Origin: Chelonoidis abingdonii | Taxonomy: Eukaryota; Chordata; Testudines; Testudinidae | Assembly: GCF_003597395.2 (NCBI RefSeq) | Contig: NC_133773.1 | Location: 125,120,120 to 125,184,119, forward strand | Length of the DNA stretch: 64,000 bases | Direction of reading: 5' to 3' | Part shown: positions 36,546 through 47,944 of the stretch, piece after piece | Numbering within the stretch: position 1 is the first letter of the stretch | How the letters are laid out: every line of letters begins with the position of its first letter | Made by a program: the position numbers and the translations under genes | The notes under the pieces: generated by a model | Database searches by the model: none | What the model was told of the DNA's origin: nothing | The model's input: the letters and a program-made list of their open reading frames with translations, nothing else

Positions 36546-36981
36546 TAAATGATTAGGGGCTGGAGCACATGATTTATGAGGAGAGGCTCAGGGAACTGGG
36601 ATTGTTTAGTCTGCAGAAGAGAAGAATGAGGGCAGATTTGATAGCTGCTTTCAACTACCTGAAAGGGGGTTCCAAAGAGGATGGATCTAGACCATTCTCA
36701 GTGGTATCAGATGACAGAACAAGGAGTAACGGTCTCAAGTTGCAGTGGAGAAGATTTAGGTTGGATATTAGGAAAAACTTTTTCACTAAGAGGTTAGTGA
36801 AGCACTGGAATGGGTTACCTAGGGAGGTGGTGGGATCTCCTTCCTTAGAGGTTTTAAAGCTCAGGCTTGACAAAGCCCTGGCTGGGATGATTTAGTTGGG
36901 GATTGGTCCTGCTTTGAGCAGGGGGTTGGACTAGATAACCTCCTGAGGTTCCTTCCAACCCTGATATTCTATGATTCTATG
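36546..36981 (+). mobile_element. CR1 retroposon, 3' end, fairly well preserved
   Basis: Sense copy of a CR1 3' region. A 108-codon open frame (36569-36895) encodes the ORF2 C-terminus, with [46 protein letters not shown] and LPREVV. It is followed by the short 3' UTR and the ATTCTATGATTCTATG terminal octamer repeat. An uninterrupted frame suggests it is younger than the other CR1 copies here. 5'-truncated. Confidence 0.92.
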
Positions 36982-37984
36982 CTATTTACACCATGTGAGG
37001 GTTTGGCCCTTTTAATTAAAGGGGGAGTTTGGCAGCAGGATGAGCTGCAGTAACAGTTTCTAAATTGATTTGTCAACAAAGTGACAATTTTCTATAACTA
37101 CATTCAATCTTCTTTGTAATAAAAAAAAAAGAAACGAAAGAAAAAATTGAGAGCATTTCTGCCCCCACCCCTCCGTTCTGACATGTTTCAAGCACCTCAA
37201 GAGATTTGTGTACTTTTGTTTCCCTCCGTCTGCCCAACATCTTCATCAGCAGGCATGTGACCAGCTCTAAGAATAATGTTTATTAGTGAACCACTGCTGC
37301 AGAGTTTGCAAGAGGAGCCGACACACATTCCCTAGTGCTGTGGGGGAAGGGAAGGAGGAGTTTAACAACAGACAACACATCACACGTCTCTTGTCAGCTT
37401 TGATCATTTCACTGGTGGTTTTTATATTACAATTCTTTGATATGTATTAGCTTAATGAAAATAGTACCCCATCATTCAGATACATATGCTTTGCAATCCT
37501 CAGTTCTAGCTGCCTGCATAAGGAGTAGTCAATTTTAATGCTTCAGTCGAAGACAAAACAACCAAATAAGCTATAAACGCACCCAAATTAATTCTGCAAT
37601 GCTATGACATGGGTAAAATACTTCTCCCGGTTCTCATAAGCTCTGGTCAGTCATTAGAGATCCTGATTATTCCTGATTTCTCATTTTGCTTCTAGTTCAT
37701 GTCTTATAGTTGCACATTTTATTCTCTCAAGGAAGATTATGAACTACATTTTAGGTAACAGACAACTGTAGCTACTGTTCTGGATTTTCTAGAAAATAAA
37801 AAACTGGTAGTGGAAACTATTATTTATTCAACCTATTGGATTAGCTCTTTCAAATCTGTTCCAATATGGGTCTCATATGTACCCCTTGCACACTCAAAAC
37901 TCCCATTAAAGCCAAAGGGAAATTTGGGCATGCAACTAATGCAGAATTGGCTACTAGCAACGTAAAATCTTAATATACTGTACG

Positions 37985-38110
37985 AAGCCAACATAGGGCC
38001 AAATTCTGCTCCCTGTTACACTAATATAAATCTAAATAACTCCGCTGAAGTTAATATAACTCCAGTGGAGTAGGTTATGATTAATCTGGACTAACAGAGG
38101 GTATAATTTG
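37985..38110. repeat. Imperfect palindromic repeat (small MITE-like family)
   Basis: GGCCAAATTCTGCTCCCTGT ... AACTCCGCTGAAGTTAATAT followed by AACTCCAGTGGAGTAGG ... CAGAGGGTATAATTTG form a degenerate inverted repeat of the same family as 28161-28318. Confidence 0.5.
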
Positions 38111-38619
38111 TCTCAACATTTACTATAGACGGCACAGGTAATGACACTTTCCATTATAAGAACCAGTTTTCAGTTGCTGATAACTTTGCCAAACTTAAAC
38201 AATTCAGGTTGGAACTTTCTATCCAAGATGTTTGCCTCAATTTGGAAGTTATTTATGATCAATAATTTGTTTGGATTATTTTGTAAAGTTTCAGATAAAA
38301 TGGTTCATTGTTTCCAAGACTGAGATTAGGGAAAAATAGGTTGCTTCACCCATGTTAAAAAAAAATTCTTACAACCACTTTGTTGAGAAACTATAGCTGT
38401 CTTATCAGTTATCAGCTCTGAAAATACTGCAGTTCACACCTGCTCAGTAGAAACTTGTTAGAGTTTGACAGTTAAATTCTCTGAAGACTCCATCTGCACT
38501 GAGCATAGTTGACCTGGGCCTTCCTGCAGTTGCTATTCCAGGGACCCGGGGACTGCGCTGACACCAAGCACAGGAACTGAGAACAGGGAAATCATCTTTC
38601 TTGTACTCTCAGTGCTCAC

Positions 38620-39010
38620 CAAGGCAACATGGTGGAGAAGGAGGAAACAGCCTGACTGGAATGCAGAGGGCTATGAGAAGCAACATGGGGCATAGGAAGA
38701 GGTGCTGGGTTAGGGAACAGGGGCTGGAGCTCAAGGGGTAGAAGGGTTAGAAACTGGAGCCAGGAGAGGCAGCCGGAAAATAGGGAGGAAGGGGAAGGAA
38801 GTGGGAAGGATATGAGCAGGGTGGAGGGGAGAAGCAGAGGCTGAGAATGGGACAGGTGGGGAAAATAGGAACAGGCAGGGGGAACTCAGCAGAGACGGAG
38901 AATGGAGCAGCAGAGGGAGGGGACAGAGCCAGGAGGAAGGGAAAGATGGGGTAGGGTGAAGGAGAAGGATGGAGATGAGGGGAGGGAGAAGCTAGTGGGG
39001 GAGTAGGGTC
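38620..39010. repeat. Purine-rich low-complexity tract
   Basis: About 390 bp strongly biased to G and A on the plus strand, with repeated GGAGGAAGG, GGGGAGAAG and GCAGAG units and no regular period. Confidence 0.8.
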
Positions 39011-39676
39011 AGAATGGTCTGTAATCAGTAGAGAACACTCTCCTCTAGAACCTGGAATTGAACCTATTATTCCTGTCTAGTAAATAGCTCCGAAACCCAT
39101 TGGCAAAGCAGGTCTCATCCGACTCTTTCAGCAGGCCCACATAGAAGATAACTGGCTTCTACTGCAAACAGTTACCTACTTACCTCAAGCAATAAAGGAT
39201 TGTGCTCTGGCTCTGTGGGGGTCAGTGTAGTTCTACATGATGGAATTGTTGTTTATAACTTTTAATTTAAAAAAACAGGAAATTATATAAAAATATATAT
39301 ATTAAGAGAATATTAAATTTGCAAAAGTCAAGCACTCAAAAGTTAGAATTAAGGTTGCCTTCTTTAGTAGCACATTGTCATAATTCTTTACCTGAACTGA
39401 ACCTCTTTTGGAGATCATATAAGTTTGTATGTAATTAAATAATTTGTTTTTGCCCGTCCATAATAGAAGTCTTTATGTAAATTTTTCTGAGTATACCCTA
39501 ACTGACAAAATTATAAATCTGAACATCCCAACCACTTCTGTACATGTCAAAAAGACTTTATTATGAATTAATTGTTTGGCAATTTTTAAATGAATAACAA
39601 ATGCCAAAAACAGCATATAAGATTAGTGAGCTGTTATGGGCCTGACTTGCCTTTAAAAAAAAAATATATGGAGATA

Positions 39677-39858
39677 TACCTATCTCATAAAATTGCAAGG
39701 GACCCTGAATGGTCATGGAGTCCAGCCCCCTGCTTTCACTAGCAGGACCAAGTACTGATTTTGCCCTAGATCCCTAAGTGGCCCCCTCAAGAACTGAACT
39801 CACAACCCTGGGTTTAGCAGGCCAATGCTCAAACCACTGAGCTATCACTCCCCCCTTT
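39677..39858 (-). mobile_element. tRNA-derived SINE with CR1-like tail (turtle Cry / polIII-SINE type)
   Basis: On the minus strand the head reads GGGAGTGATAGCTCAGTGG...TTGAGCATTGGCC...GTTGTGAGTTCAGTTC, with A-box- and B-box-like RNA polymerase III promoter segments at tRNA spacing. The tail GGGGCTGGACTCCATGACC ... GGTCCCTTGCAATTTTATGA resembles a CR1 3' end. This tRNA-head/CR1-tail build is that of the SINE family described in cryptodiran turtles, and it is the best single clue to the organism. Confidence 0.82.
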
Positions 39859-40008
39859 CTCTCACTGATTTTATTTACAGTGGTATAAAAGCACTGATTT
39901 CAAGGAAGTGAAAGATTAATTGACTGCTGTATACAATGTGCATCTAATTTTAAAATGGCAGGACTCAGCGGTTTTTTCTATCTTTCCACAAATTTCATAT
40001 CCAAACTA

Positions 40009-40137
40009 CAGGAGAACCTCAGAGTTACGAACACATCAGGAATGGAGTTTGTTTGTAACTCTGAAATGTTCGTAACCCTGAACAAAACATTCTGACTGTT
40101 CTTTCAAAAATTTACAACATTGACTTAATACAGCTTA
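40009..40137. mobile_element. Mariner-type MITE, left half
   Basis: It begins CAGGAGAACCTCAGAGTTAC after a TA dinucleotide. The other half lies at 45431-45556 with inverted end AACTCTGAGGTTCTACTA followed by TA. A Harbinger element interrupts it. Bases 40135-40137 are one copy of the TTA duplicated by that insertion. Confidence 0.82.
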
Positions 40138-43100
40138 GGCCTGGTCTACACTACGCCGTTAAATCGATTTACCAGCTGCGGACCGGTCCGATCTGATCTG
40201 TATCTCGAACTGCTCGTTAAATATTTAGAAGGGGAACTCTTCTTAGAATGACAGATTTAGTTGTCACACTCCTAGAAAACGAGAGGTGTAAACCCTAATA
40301 TCGATATTACTAATTCGGAATAGTTAGTGTGGACGGAATCGACGTTATTGGCTCCGGAGGTATCCCACAGTGCACCAGTTGATGCGCTCTGGACAGCAAT
40401 CAGAACTCAGAGGCACTGGCCAGGTAACAGGAAAAGCCCCGCGAACTTTGAGATTCAATTTCCTGTTTTGGCCGACGTGGAGCTCTGATCAGCACAGGTG
40501 ACCACGCAGAGCTCTACTCCCCACAGGTAGCCGTGCAGTCTCCTGAGAATTGAAAAAGAGCTCCAGCCTGGACCACACAGGAGCTACTGATCTTATCGCT
40601 ATATGGGGAGAGGATTCAGTGCTAACAGAACTGCGTTCCAAAAGACAAAATGAAAAAATATTCGAAAAAATTTCCAGGAACTATGATGGGAAAAGGACAC
40701 AGCAGACTCAGTGCAGTGCAGAGTGAAGTTAAGGAGCTCAGACAGCCATACCAGAAAACCAAAGAGAACAAACGGCGAAGGTCTGAGATCAGGGCTGAAA
40801 CATGCCGTTCTACGCTGAGCTGCATGCAATTCTAGGGGGGCTGTGCAACCGTACCCCACCCTGGTCGTGGATTCAGAGGTCGGGGTTGTAATATCAACCA
40901 ATGGGCTGAGGATTCTGCGGAGGGGGAAGAGAGAAGAGCTTGCTGAAGAGCACACAGCACTCCGTTAGCCCCAACAGCCAGGAGCTTTTTGTGACCAGGA
41001 CGGAATTACCTCCCAGCCCTCCCAAGCCACTAGCCCAGACAGTGAAGCCATGGAAGCGACTCTGGTGAGTGTACTTGTAAATATCAAACGATGTTATAAA
41101 CAAGCGTTTTTTTAATGATTGATTTGCCATTCGGGCTTGAGATGCATTCGCAGCCATAAAGTACAGGAAAGTTTGTAACATGTCTGGTGATGGAGCGAAA
41201 ATCTTCAAAGAAATCTCCATGAATCGCTCTTGGAGATACTCAAAAAGCTTTTGGAGAAGTTTCTGGGCAAGGCAGCCTTTATTGGGTCCTCCATTGTTAA
41301 TCTTTTCCACGCCATGCATGTTAGCAAGTATATTCGTATCCTTGCTTGACAAAGCACAGTCTGGCCGGAAGCTCCTGGTCAGCTATTTGCATGTGCTTAT
41401 CTCTAACGAACATTCCGTTGCTCTCATTGGCGCTTTATTCTCAGCGAGACGCTTATATTCATTCATTGTAACCTGGCTGAAATTTCAGGAATTTAAATTA
41501 TAGGCGCAGACGATGGCCATTTTCCTACTGGCTGCCGTTCGCATTAAACTCAAATCCCTTCTCCTTGCTGTTTACGCAAAGCAGTGGATTCAGCGCCAGC
41601 ATGGGGAGAAGGTGATATGCCGCGTGCTGTGGAGTTTCAGTCTTGGCCTTTTGGACTCTTTTTGCGTTTGTCAGGAACTGGAATCTTATCCATCATGGTT
41701 TACTGCTTGCCATTCTCTCTTGGCCTTTGCTCACTCAGCGTTGGTTATTTTTAGGTTTATTGTAACATCTGATTGAACTTTACAGGTGAGCTCACTATTG
41801 GGGGTGTGTGAGAATTTGGTAGGGGGCGAGGTTGCCCAAGCAGGTTCCTGAAGCTCACTGACTTCCTGATTAGCAGCCATGCGGTGGGCAGTGGCGCAGT
41901 GAAAATCATTCACTCCTAGGCGACGGGCTGGGAGGTGGCGTCTGGGATATATCCGATTTTGCGACGGTCTGCTGGCGAGGTTCATCAGGTAGCTCTAGAA
42001 AGAACGAGTGGTAGTTCGTGAGTATAGGATCTGAGACAATTACCCATGTTCGCCGTAATAGCTCAATGTCTTGTCTCCGAATTGTGATTTTCCTACCGCG
42101 TCTTTGTCAATATCTTGCATATGAAACTCGCTCAGCCCTCGAGCTCACAGTCCACTCAAATATTAAAGCGAGCAAAATGCGACTCATAGTGTTTGTGCGT
42201 GATGAGGATCCAAGAGATGTGCACTAGATACTCCGGCTAAGGTGGCCTCGGGTTTATTCACTGTGAAAGCAGTACAAGCATTGTTCTGTGTGAGAGGGAT
42301 TATTCTTTTTTTTCACTTACTTTCTCTCTTCTCTGTTCCCTCTCCCATTCTCTTTCTACTTGTGCTTTGTCTTTTTTTTCCCATTATTGCCATCCCTGTT
42401 ACAAGGCTAGCTCAGATAAGGCGGAGAGGAAAGAAGCGCGAAGATGAGAATGGTATCTGCTGTTATTCAGGAAGTAACCCGCCTCTCCTAATGACAGAGC
42501 TTCATCAGAATGAGTGGAAGGACGTGCTAGCACTACAGGAAAGATGCCACTGTGGAACGGAGAGTATAGGAGAGGACACTCAGATAGAGAGGTGGCTAGG
42601 TCGGGGGCGGAGGAAGATTCAGAGGAGTAGGCAGCGGAAGATCAGAAACTGGGTGGCGTGAGCAACGCTGAGCTGCGCGTTGATCAACCTTTGATTTCCT
42701 CAGAAGCGCGTAGGGTGTCACCCTGCTCCACGGCATATGCGGAACGCGTGGGTTACAGGTCACGCGCCCTGCAGCCCCTGTGTCGTTAAACCTACGTCAA
42801 CCCTCCGCCAGTCTCATATCTCCCTCACCCAGGACGTCTAAGACCGCGTGGGGGAACTTTCTTGCAGTCCCGTCCACTTCTCACACCCAGTTTAGTGACA
42901 GTCCAAGCCAATGGACCAGTTTCTTTCTCATCTAATCTCATTGTATGCTCGCCCAGCTGGCAGTCTCATGCGTCCCTATTCCTTCCCCTAGCCTGTCCAT
43001 CGTCCAAACCACAGCAAGGCCACGGGACTTAACACTTGATAAATACTCCTCCGTGCCTACGGTTTTATAATGAAGCTTTCTTACTACATCAGGATTATCA

Positions 43101-45427
43101 CCACAGGGAGGAGAGAAGTTGACTGCTACGGAGGAGTGACTTTTAAAAAAATACGAATGACGTCTTATTAACAAGATATCCTTGACTTTACTTTTCCTTC
43201 AGGTCAGCTGCTTAATTCCAAAGGCAAGGGACTCGCGGGTTCTGTCTCTCCGAGAAATTGAGTCAACCCTGAGTTACCCAGAGGCGAGCCGGGTCATTCA
43301 AAGGAGCGGGGAAACAAATACAACGGTGGTACACCTCCTGGCCCGCGCTGAAGAGCTCTTGTTCAAGAGCTTCATCTGCTAGCCGCACCGCCTCTGGTGT
43401 GCTCTTTCTAATCGCCCCGTCCTCACCATCGAGGCGGCTGAGCTGTGTGCTGGAAGTGCTTCGTTACATCCATCGACGGGCCAGGTGATTTGCCTCAGCC
43501 TCCCACCCCGCCATAAAGGCGTCTCCCCTTATTCTCATCAGAGATTGTGGGAGCACCCAGCAAGCGGCGCAGCAAGTATAGCACAGAAGCGTCTACACAG
43601 TTGTGTTTGGGCTGAGTCTTGACTAGAAAGTGAGTGAAGTATGTTCGCCAGCGCCCTTTTTAAACGGCCAACTGCACATTCTACCCCCATCCTGCACTTG
43701 CTCAGCTGTAGTTTGTGAGACACCGTCCACTGAGAGCGGCCCACCTGTGGCGCCTGATCCTGGGTGTATGGCTTCATGCCCTGGCATCAAGGTGGGTCAC
43801 AGTAGGGGTCTCGTGCGGTTCACTCCTCCCAGCTACTGCCTCATAACGACGCATCTCAAACATCCCTCCGAACTGTTATTTTCGTGGCTCGGGAAAGTAA
43901 CTTCCTTGCTAGGCAGCCTTTTAACAGAGTAGTGACTTCTCGCTGAAGGTGCCCGAGTCAGCCGTCCCTGGCACCATGAACCCTTCCCTTCGATCCCCTG
44001 TGATCGCGTCTGGTCAAATTCCCCTCTTTGTGATCCCCTCAACATGAGTCGCTTTGTACTCTACTCTTCGCATATTTCGCGCCAACGCAGTGCCTTTCGC
44101 AGCGACCGTACGCTTTTACCTTCTGCCGATGCTATACCCTCTCTTCTTCGTTCTCTTCGTGCTAATATGATTAGTGCACTATACTGTGTGAGTGTTGCCA
44201 ATCTCTGAGACAATCTGCCTCTCCCGGCAGGTTAGGTAATCCTGTCATTGCAGCAGCCACCACTATGCCCTGCACGTTTCCAGAGTCATTACCCTTTCGA
44301 ATCCCGCCGGCAGGTCTTAAACGGATTTGAGCAATTGCGCATTGACTATGATCTCACAGGCGGAGGCTGCCACGGACCCTGCGACCTGGTTCCCACTCCA
44401 AATTGAGTTCACCCTGTGCAGCTCGAACCTCTTTGGGCCGGTTAGCTGTCTTGTGAGATAGCAATGGCTTCCAGAGGCTATAGTGCCACTCGCTTCTTCC
44501 TCGACGTAGTGAATTGCGTGCTATTGTGCTTCTCATTTTTCTTTCCTGTCTGCCCTATAGCCTCTGGACCTGTTCGCGGCAGGGAAAGCAACGTCACAGA
44601 ACGTTCAAGCAGAAGTGCTCTTGACGCTCGCGCAGACGTTTCGCAGCCGCACTCCGAATCGTCCCACACCTGCAAAACTAGTGCCCCGCACGGGCAGAGA
44701 GCGGTCCCTCCGACGGAGTCTGTGTGCTGTTTTCTGTGCCCAAAATGTGCGTTTCAATGGGTTAGAACCTGCCCCCAGATTAGCCAGCAGTACTCCAGAA
44801 ACGCAGTGGGCCCGCAGGTTAGGCCAGTTCAGTGTCCATTGTGCTGCTCGTCCGCCGCCGCTTGCCTAGCTTCGCTCGTCCTCCTTCTCTCGCCTTTGCG
44901 TTATCGATGGTTCACGCGACCTCTAGACAGCACGAGAATGCGCGAGGTTTACCACGTCAGGCTTGGCGATGGATAGCGGTTACTGATCTCAGCAGGGTCC
45001 AGAGATAGCGAAGGCTGGGCTTGGTTATTGCTCTATGGCGTGTGTGTGAGTGACCCAGAAAAAGCCCGAAATGGTTGTCTCTTGCTTTTCACAAAGGGAG
45101 AGGTGAGGCTGTACCCAAACTCACCCCGCGGACAATGTTTATTTCGCAGACCGCACTTCATGCTACTGGTCCTCTCGAGACCCGGCCGCATTATGTGCAA
45201 GAAATGCCGAGTGGCGCGCGTGAGGACTGCCCTGAGGGAACTATGGGATAGCTACGGAACAGCTACCCACAGTGCACCGCTCCAGAAATTGAAGCTAGCC
45301 TTGGACCATGGACGCACACCATCAAATTAATGTGCCTAATGTGGACGCGCACAATCGACTTTGTAATATCAGTTTTATAAAACCGATTTTAGCTAATTCG
45401 ATATTATCCCATAGTGTAGACGTGGCC
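40138..45427 (+). mobile_element. Harbinger-type DNA transposon, 5.3 kb, nested in a MITE
   Basis: The termini GGCCTGGTCTACACTA and TAGTGTAGACGTGGCC are near-perfect inverted repeats. They are flanked by TTA at 40135-40137 and 45428-45430, the 3-bp duplication typical of PIF/Harbinger. Inside, the plus strand carries broken pieces of a Myb/SANT-like gene (about 40579-40840 and 42395-42660). I find no recognisable DDE nuclease gene, so the copy appears non-autonomous. Other open frames inside, such as the 152-codon minus frame at 40894-41352 and 170-codon plus frame at 44464-44976, have no domain I recognise and are probably chance. Confidence 0.88.
40579..40840 (+). pseudogene. Myb/SANT-like DNA-binding gene of the Harbinger element, broken
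   Basis: Read across frame changes, the plus strand gives DLIAIWGEDSVLTELRSKRQ, KIFEKISRNYDG and, in another frame, VKELRQPYQKTKENK, then ETCRS and LSCMQF-like remains of the terminal helix. This is the Myb/SANT-like (trihelix, MSANTD-type) domain that accompanies many vertebrate Harbinger transposons and binds their ends. Stops and at least two frameshifts make it non-functional. A downstream segment with an RRRGKKRED basic patch at 42395-42660 probably represents its second exon. Confidence 0.72.
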
Positions 45428-45430
45428 TTA

Positions 45431-45556
45431 GAAACTTTACTATGCAAAAGAAAAATGGTCTGTCTCCCCCCCTCTCTCTGCTGCTGCCTGATTGCGTACT
45501 TCTGGTTGCAAATGAGTTATGTGGTAACTCATGTTTGCAACTCTGAGGTTCTACTA
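45431..45556. mobile_element. Mariner-type MITE, right half
   Basis: It continues the element begun at 40009 and ends AACTCTGAGGTTCTACTA followed by TA, the inverted copy of the left end. Without the insertion the MITE would be about 255 bp. Confidence 0.82.
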
Positions 45557-45760
45557 TAAATCTTTTATATCACATTTCAACACAACAGACTGGTTTGCTT
45601 GCACGTTTACAGCAATGATAGAAATCCTGTAAAACTATTCTTATCATGACAACCATTAAATACCCCTAACTATGGAAGTTCAAACATTTGCTAAAAATGT
45701 GAAATCCCCCTTCCTTCACCATTTTAAAACCTTCCCCTTCACCACCGAAACTTCACAGCT

Positions 45761-45958
45761 ATTGCAGCAAAGAGTCCTGTGGCACCTTATAGACTAACAG
45801 ATGTATTGGAGCATGAGCTTTCGTGGGTGAATACCCACTTCGTCGGATGCATGCTCCAATACGAAAGCTCATGCTCCAATACATCTGTTAATCTATAAGG
45901 TGCCCCAGGACTCTTTGCTGCTTTTACAGATCCAGACTAACATGGCTACCCCTCTGAT
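45761..45958. mobile_element. Inverted-dimer retroposon with 11-bp target-site duplication
   Basis: Flanked by ACTTCACAGCT at 45750-45760 and 45959-45969. The left part runs GCAGCAAAGAGTCCTGTGG ... CCCACTTCGTCGG forward. The right part runs the complement from ACGAAAGCTCATGCTCCAAT to CCATGTTAGTC...GATA (reading out on the plus strand as GACTAACATGGCTACCCCTC). The arms differ in extent: the right arm has the element's 5' end, the left arm has the downstream part. ATGCTCCAATAC is repeated at the junction. Confidence 0.8.
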
Positions 45959-46660
45959 ACTTCACAGCTTTTGTTCTACAAGCTCATCTTCCACCTTCCT
46001 TCTAACTGCTTATTACATTTCCTCACCTACTAAAACCAAAAGGCCATAGAACTCCCGCAAGATCACATCTAATTTCTTCTCTGAACACTATAGTGCATGC
46101 AGCATGTACCACAAAACTGAAAAAGGAATTTAATCCTTACTCACCAGAGAAGAGCCTGAACTGCAAGACTGAGATCAGGACGTAGGGGCCTGGTCTAAAG
46201 CACTAGAAGTTCATTGGGAGTTTTTCCAATGGTTTCAGGAGGCTTTGGAATGGGCTTGAGATGTCAGCTAGCCCCAAAATTAGTATTCTATGGGTTTGGC
46301 TCAGCAAATTTTCAGTATTACAACCAGCAGACAAATTCAGATATGGATCCAGGTTCAAACTGGAACTATTCAAACCCCAGATTTGGTTTAGGCCCATCTC
46401 TATTCAGAACACTATATTTTGGTGCAATTAGATAAGACCAGGCAAAGGCCAGCAGCAGCAGAAATATGAATGAACTAGAGTAGCAAGGGAAACTGGGACA
46501 TTCAACTGATAAATTTGTACTGTGACATTTCAGAATGAAAATCACTTTGCACTTTCCATGCCCAGCAAGTGTCTACAAGCTGTAATTCCAATCTGGGCAA
46601 TAAGTGCTAGACAGGGCAAGTTCCTACTTTTCACGGTTACTCTATACTTCCTATATTAAC

Positions 46661-46780
46661 CTGGTAGGACTGGACGCAACCCAAAAGGGCCTTTCGTCGG
46701 GGAGATGCCACGAACGATACAGTCGAACAGAAAGCTGATCTGCTCTCCTTCGGCACAAGAAAGGAAAAAAACACCAGCCC
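46661..46780 (-). CDS. DOK7: DOK7 internal exon (end of PTB domain)
   Basis: This 120-nt exon encodes the second part of the Dok-7 phosphotyrosine-binding (PTB/IRS-type) domain, which contacts the NPxY motif of MuSK. Read on the minus strand it follows a CTTTCAG acceptor (complement of 46781-46787) and ends in ...CCAG before a GTTAAT donor. The first two bases GG complete a Trp codon begun in the upstream exon. The peptide runs from AGVFFLSCAEGEQISFLF to RGISPTKGPFGLRPVLP and is almost invariant in vertebrate Dok-7. The last base G starts a codon finished in the next exon. The 120-nt length equals the human exon as I know it. Phase 1 at its end matches the phase at which the last coding exon begins, so joining the two directly would keep the frame. 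Confidence 0.93.
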
Positions 46781-47264
46781 CTGAAAGGAAGCACAATATT
46801 AATACAGACTTTTCATCTACACACATAACAGAAATATAAAGATTAAACATTTATACATGGTGATCAATAGAATGTTGTGTGCTGGTGATGAAAGAAATCA
46901 GTGAGATATATTCTGAGAAAAAAAAAGGGAATAAATGTAATGGCAACACATTTTGATCTGAGAAACTGTAAGCAGAAGACTCAATCATTTCTACTTTCTC
47001 AGTTAGCTTTCTGAGAGTCATGAAACCAAAAACAAATTAAACCAAGTCAAAATGGGAAACAACAACTGCCCATTTCTTATATTCATATTTATACATTAAC
47101 TTTCTTGGGTCAGAGCTGTGTCAGTCTTCTGCTTTAGAATTTAGGAGATCTGTTTACATATCAAAGTATTTACTGTAGAAATCTAAGTCGTAGATAGAGA
47201 TGGGGCTGAGCAGTGAATTTCAGACCTGAACTTCTCCTAAGTTTAGGAGTGTTCGGATTTGGAA

Positions 47265-47480
47265 CACAGAAATTGCCATGCTGGATCACAACCAAGATCC
47301 ATCTAGTCCAGTATCATATCTCCGATAGTGACCAGTACCAGATACTTCAGAGGAAAGTGAAAGGACCCCACAGTAGGCAAACGTGGGATAATCTGCTCCC
47401 CCACATTAGGTCTCAGTCTGACCTCCAATAGTTAGAGATGGCTTAAGTACTGAAGCATCGAGGTTAAATCTCCCTTTTTA
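47265..47480 (+). mobile_element. LINE-derived repeat fragment (CR1-like)
   Basis: GCCATGCTGGATCACAACCA, ATCCATCTAGTCCAGTATC and CGATAGTGACCAGTACCAGA follow the order of a widespread amniote LINE-derived repeat. Degenerate; the subfamily is uncertain. Confidence 0.5.
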
Positions 47481-47944
47481 AATTTTTGCTAGCATTAGGG
47501 TTTGATTAAGGCCTTGAACTGAGATAGGCCTGAGTCTTGAAGCTCAGGTATGAATTTTCCCATAGTTTATGTGGCGCTTTTGAAGTTACTATACACTACA
47601 CCTAGGTATTGTGATGATTGGTGAGCTATGAATATTGATAGACAAATAGATCTGTCCACAATCAAAGTGCAACTAAAATGCCTGTAGCTGCTGGTGGTTC
47701 AAGGGCAGAAATTGGAAGAGACTCACTATGTATTGAGTCAACCACGAAGGAACAGGCTGCAGTGTGGTCTGCTCAAACGTTTGGGCTGCAGCCTGCCTCT
47801 GCACTTGCTGCTGTTTAGAATTCCACTGTCTGAGATCTATAAATACACAGAAGACTTGTGGCTTTAATGAAACCATGTTTTTATTTTAAAAAGTTTGGAA
47901 AACATTAAAAAGGTACAGGACATTTCTTTATCAATTATGGCTGA

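Larger units (their letters stand above)
27901..46660 (-). other. DOK7: DOK7 intronic interval between the two 3'-most exons seen
   Basis: About 18.8 kb separates the end-of-PTB exon from the last coding exon. Human DOK7 has one further exon here of about 120 nt. I scanned for its conserved Glu/Leu-rich helix (around EERVAQE and LEKRLSLL) on the minus strand and did not find it, though short exons are easy to miss by eye. Repeats annotated separately take up much of the interval: a hairpin, the retroposon monomer at 29.3 kb, CR1 copies, a tRNA-derived SINE, and the nested mariner/Harbinger pair at 40.0-45.6 kb. The unannotated parts (28.3-29.3, 29.5-30.8, 32.1-33.6, 34.0-36.5 and 45.96-46.66 kb) show no coding signal I can defend. 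Confidence 0.7.

Noticed and set aside
39790..39858. The tRNA-like head on the minus strand considered as a functional tRNA.
   Set aside because: It is joined to a CR1-like tail, as in a SINE, and lacks a clean acceptor stem.
40894..41352. A 152-codon minus-strand frame that might be a transposase.
   Set aside because: No DDE or HARBI1-type motif can be seen, and the sequence corresponds to the Harbinger non-coding interior as I know it from related copies.
44464..44976. A 170-codon plus-strand frame.
   Set aside because: It lies in the non-coding part of the Harbinger element, with no known domain and overlapping frames of similar length in other phases.
47673..47876. Gln-rich minus-strand frame between two DOK7 exons, considered as an extra exon.
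   Set aside because: The exons on either side join in phase within one Trp codon, so no exon is needed here, and the peptide is unlike Dok-7.
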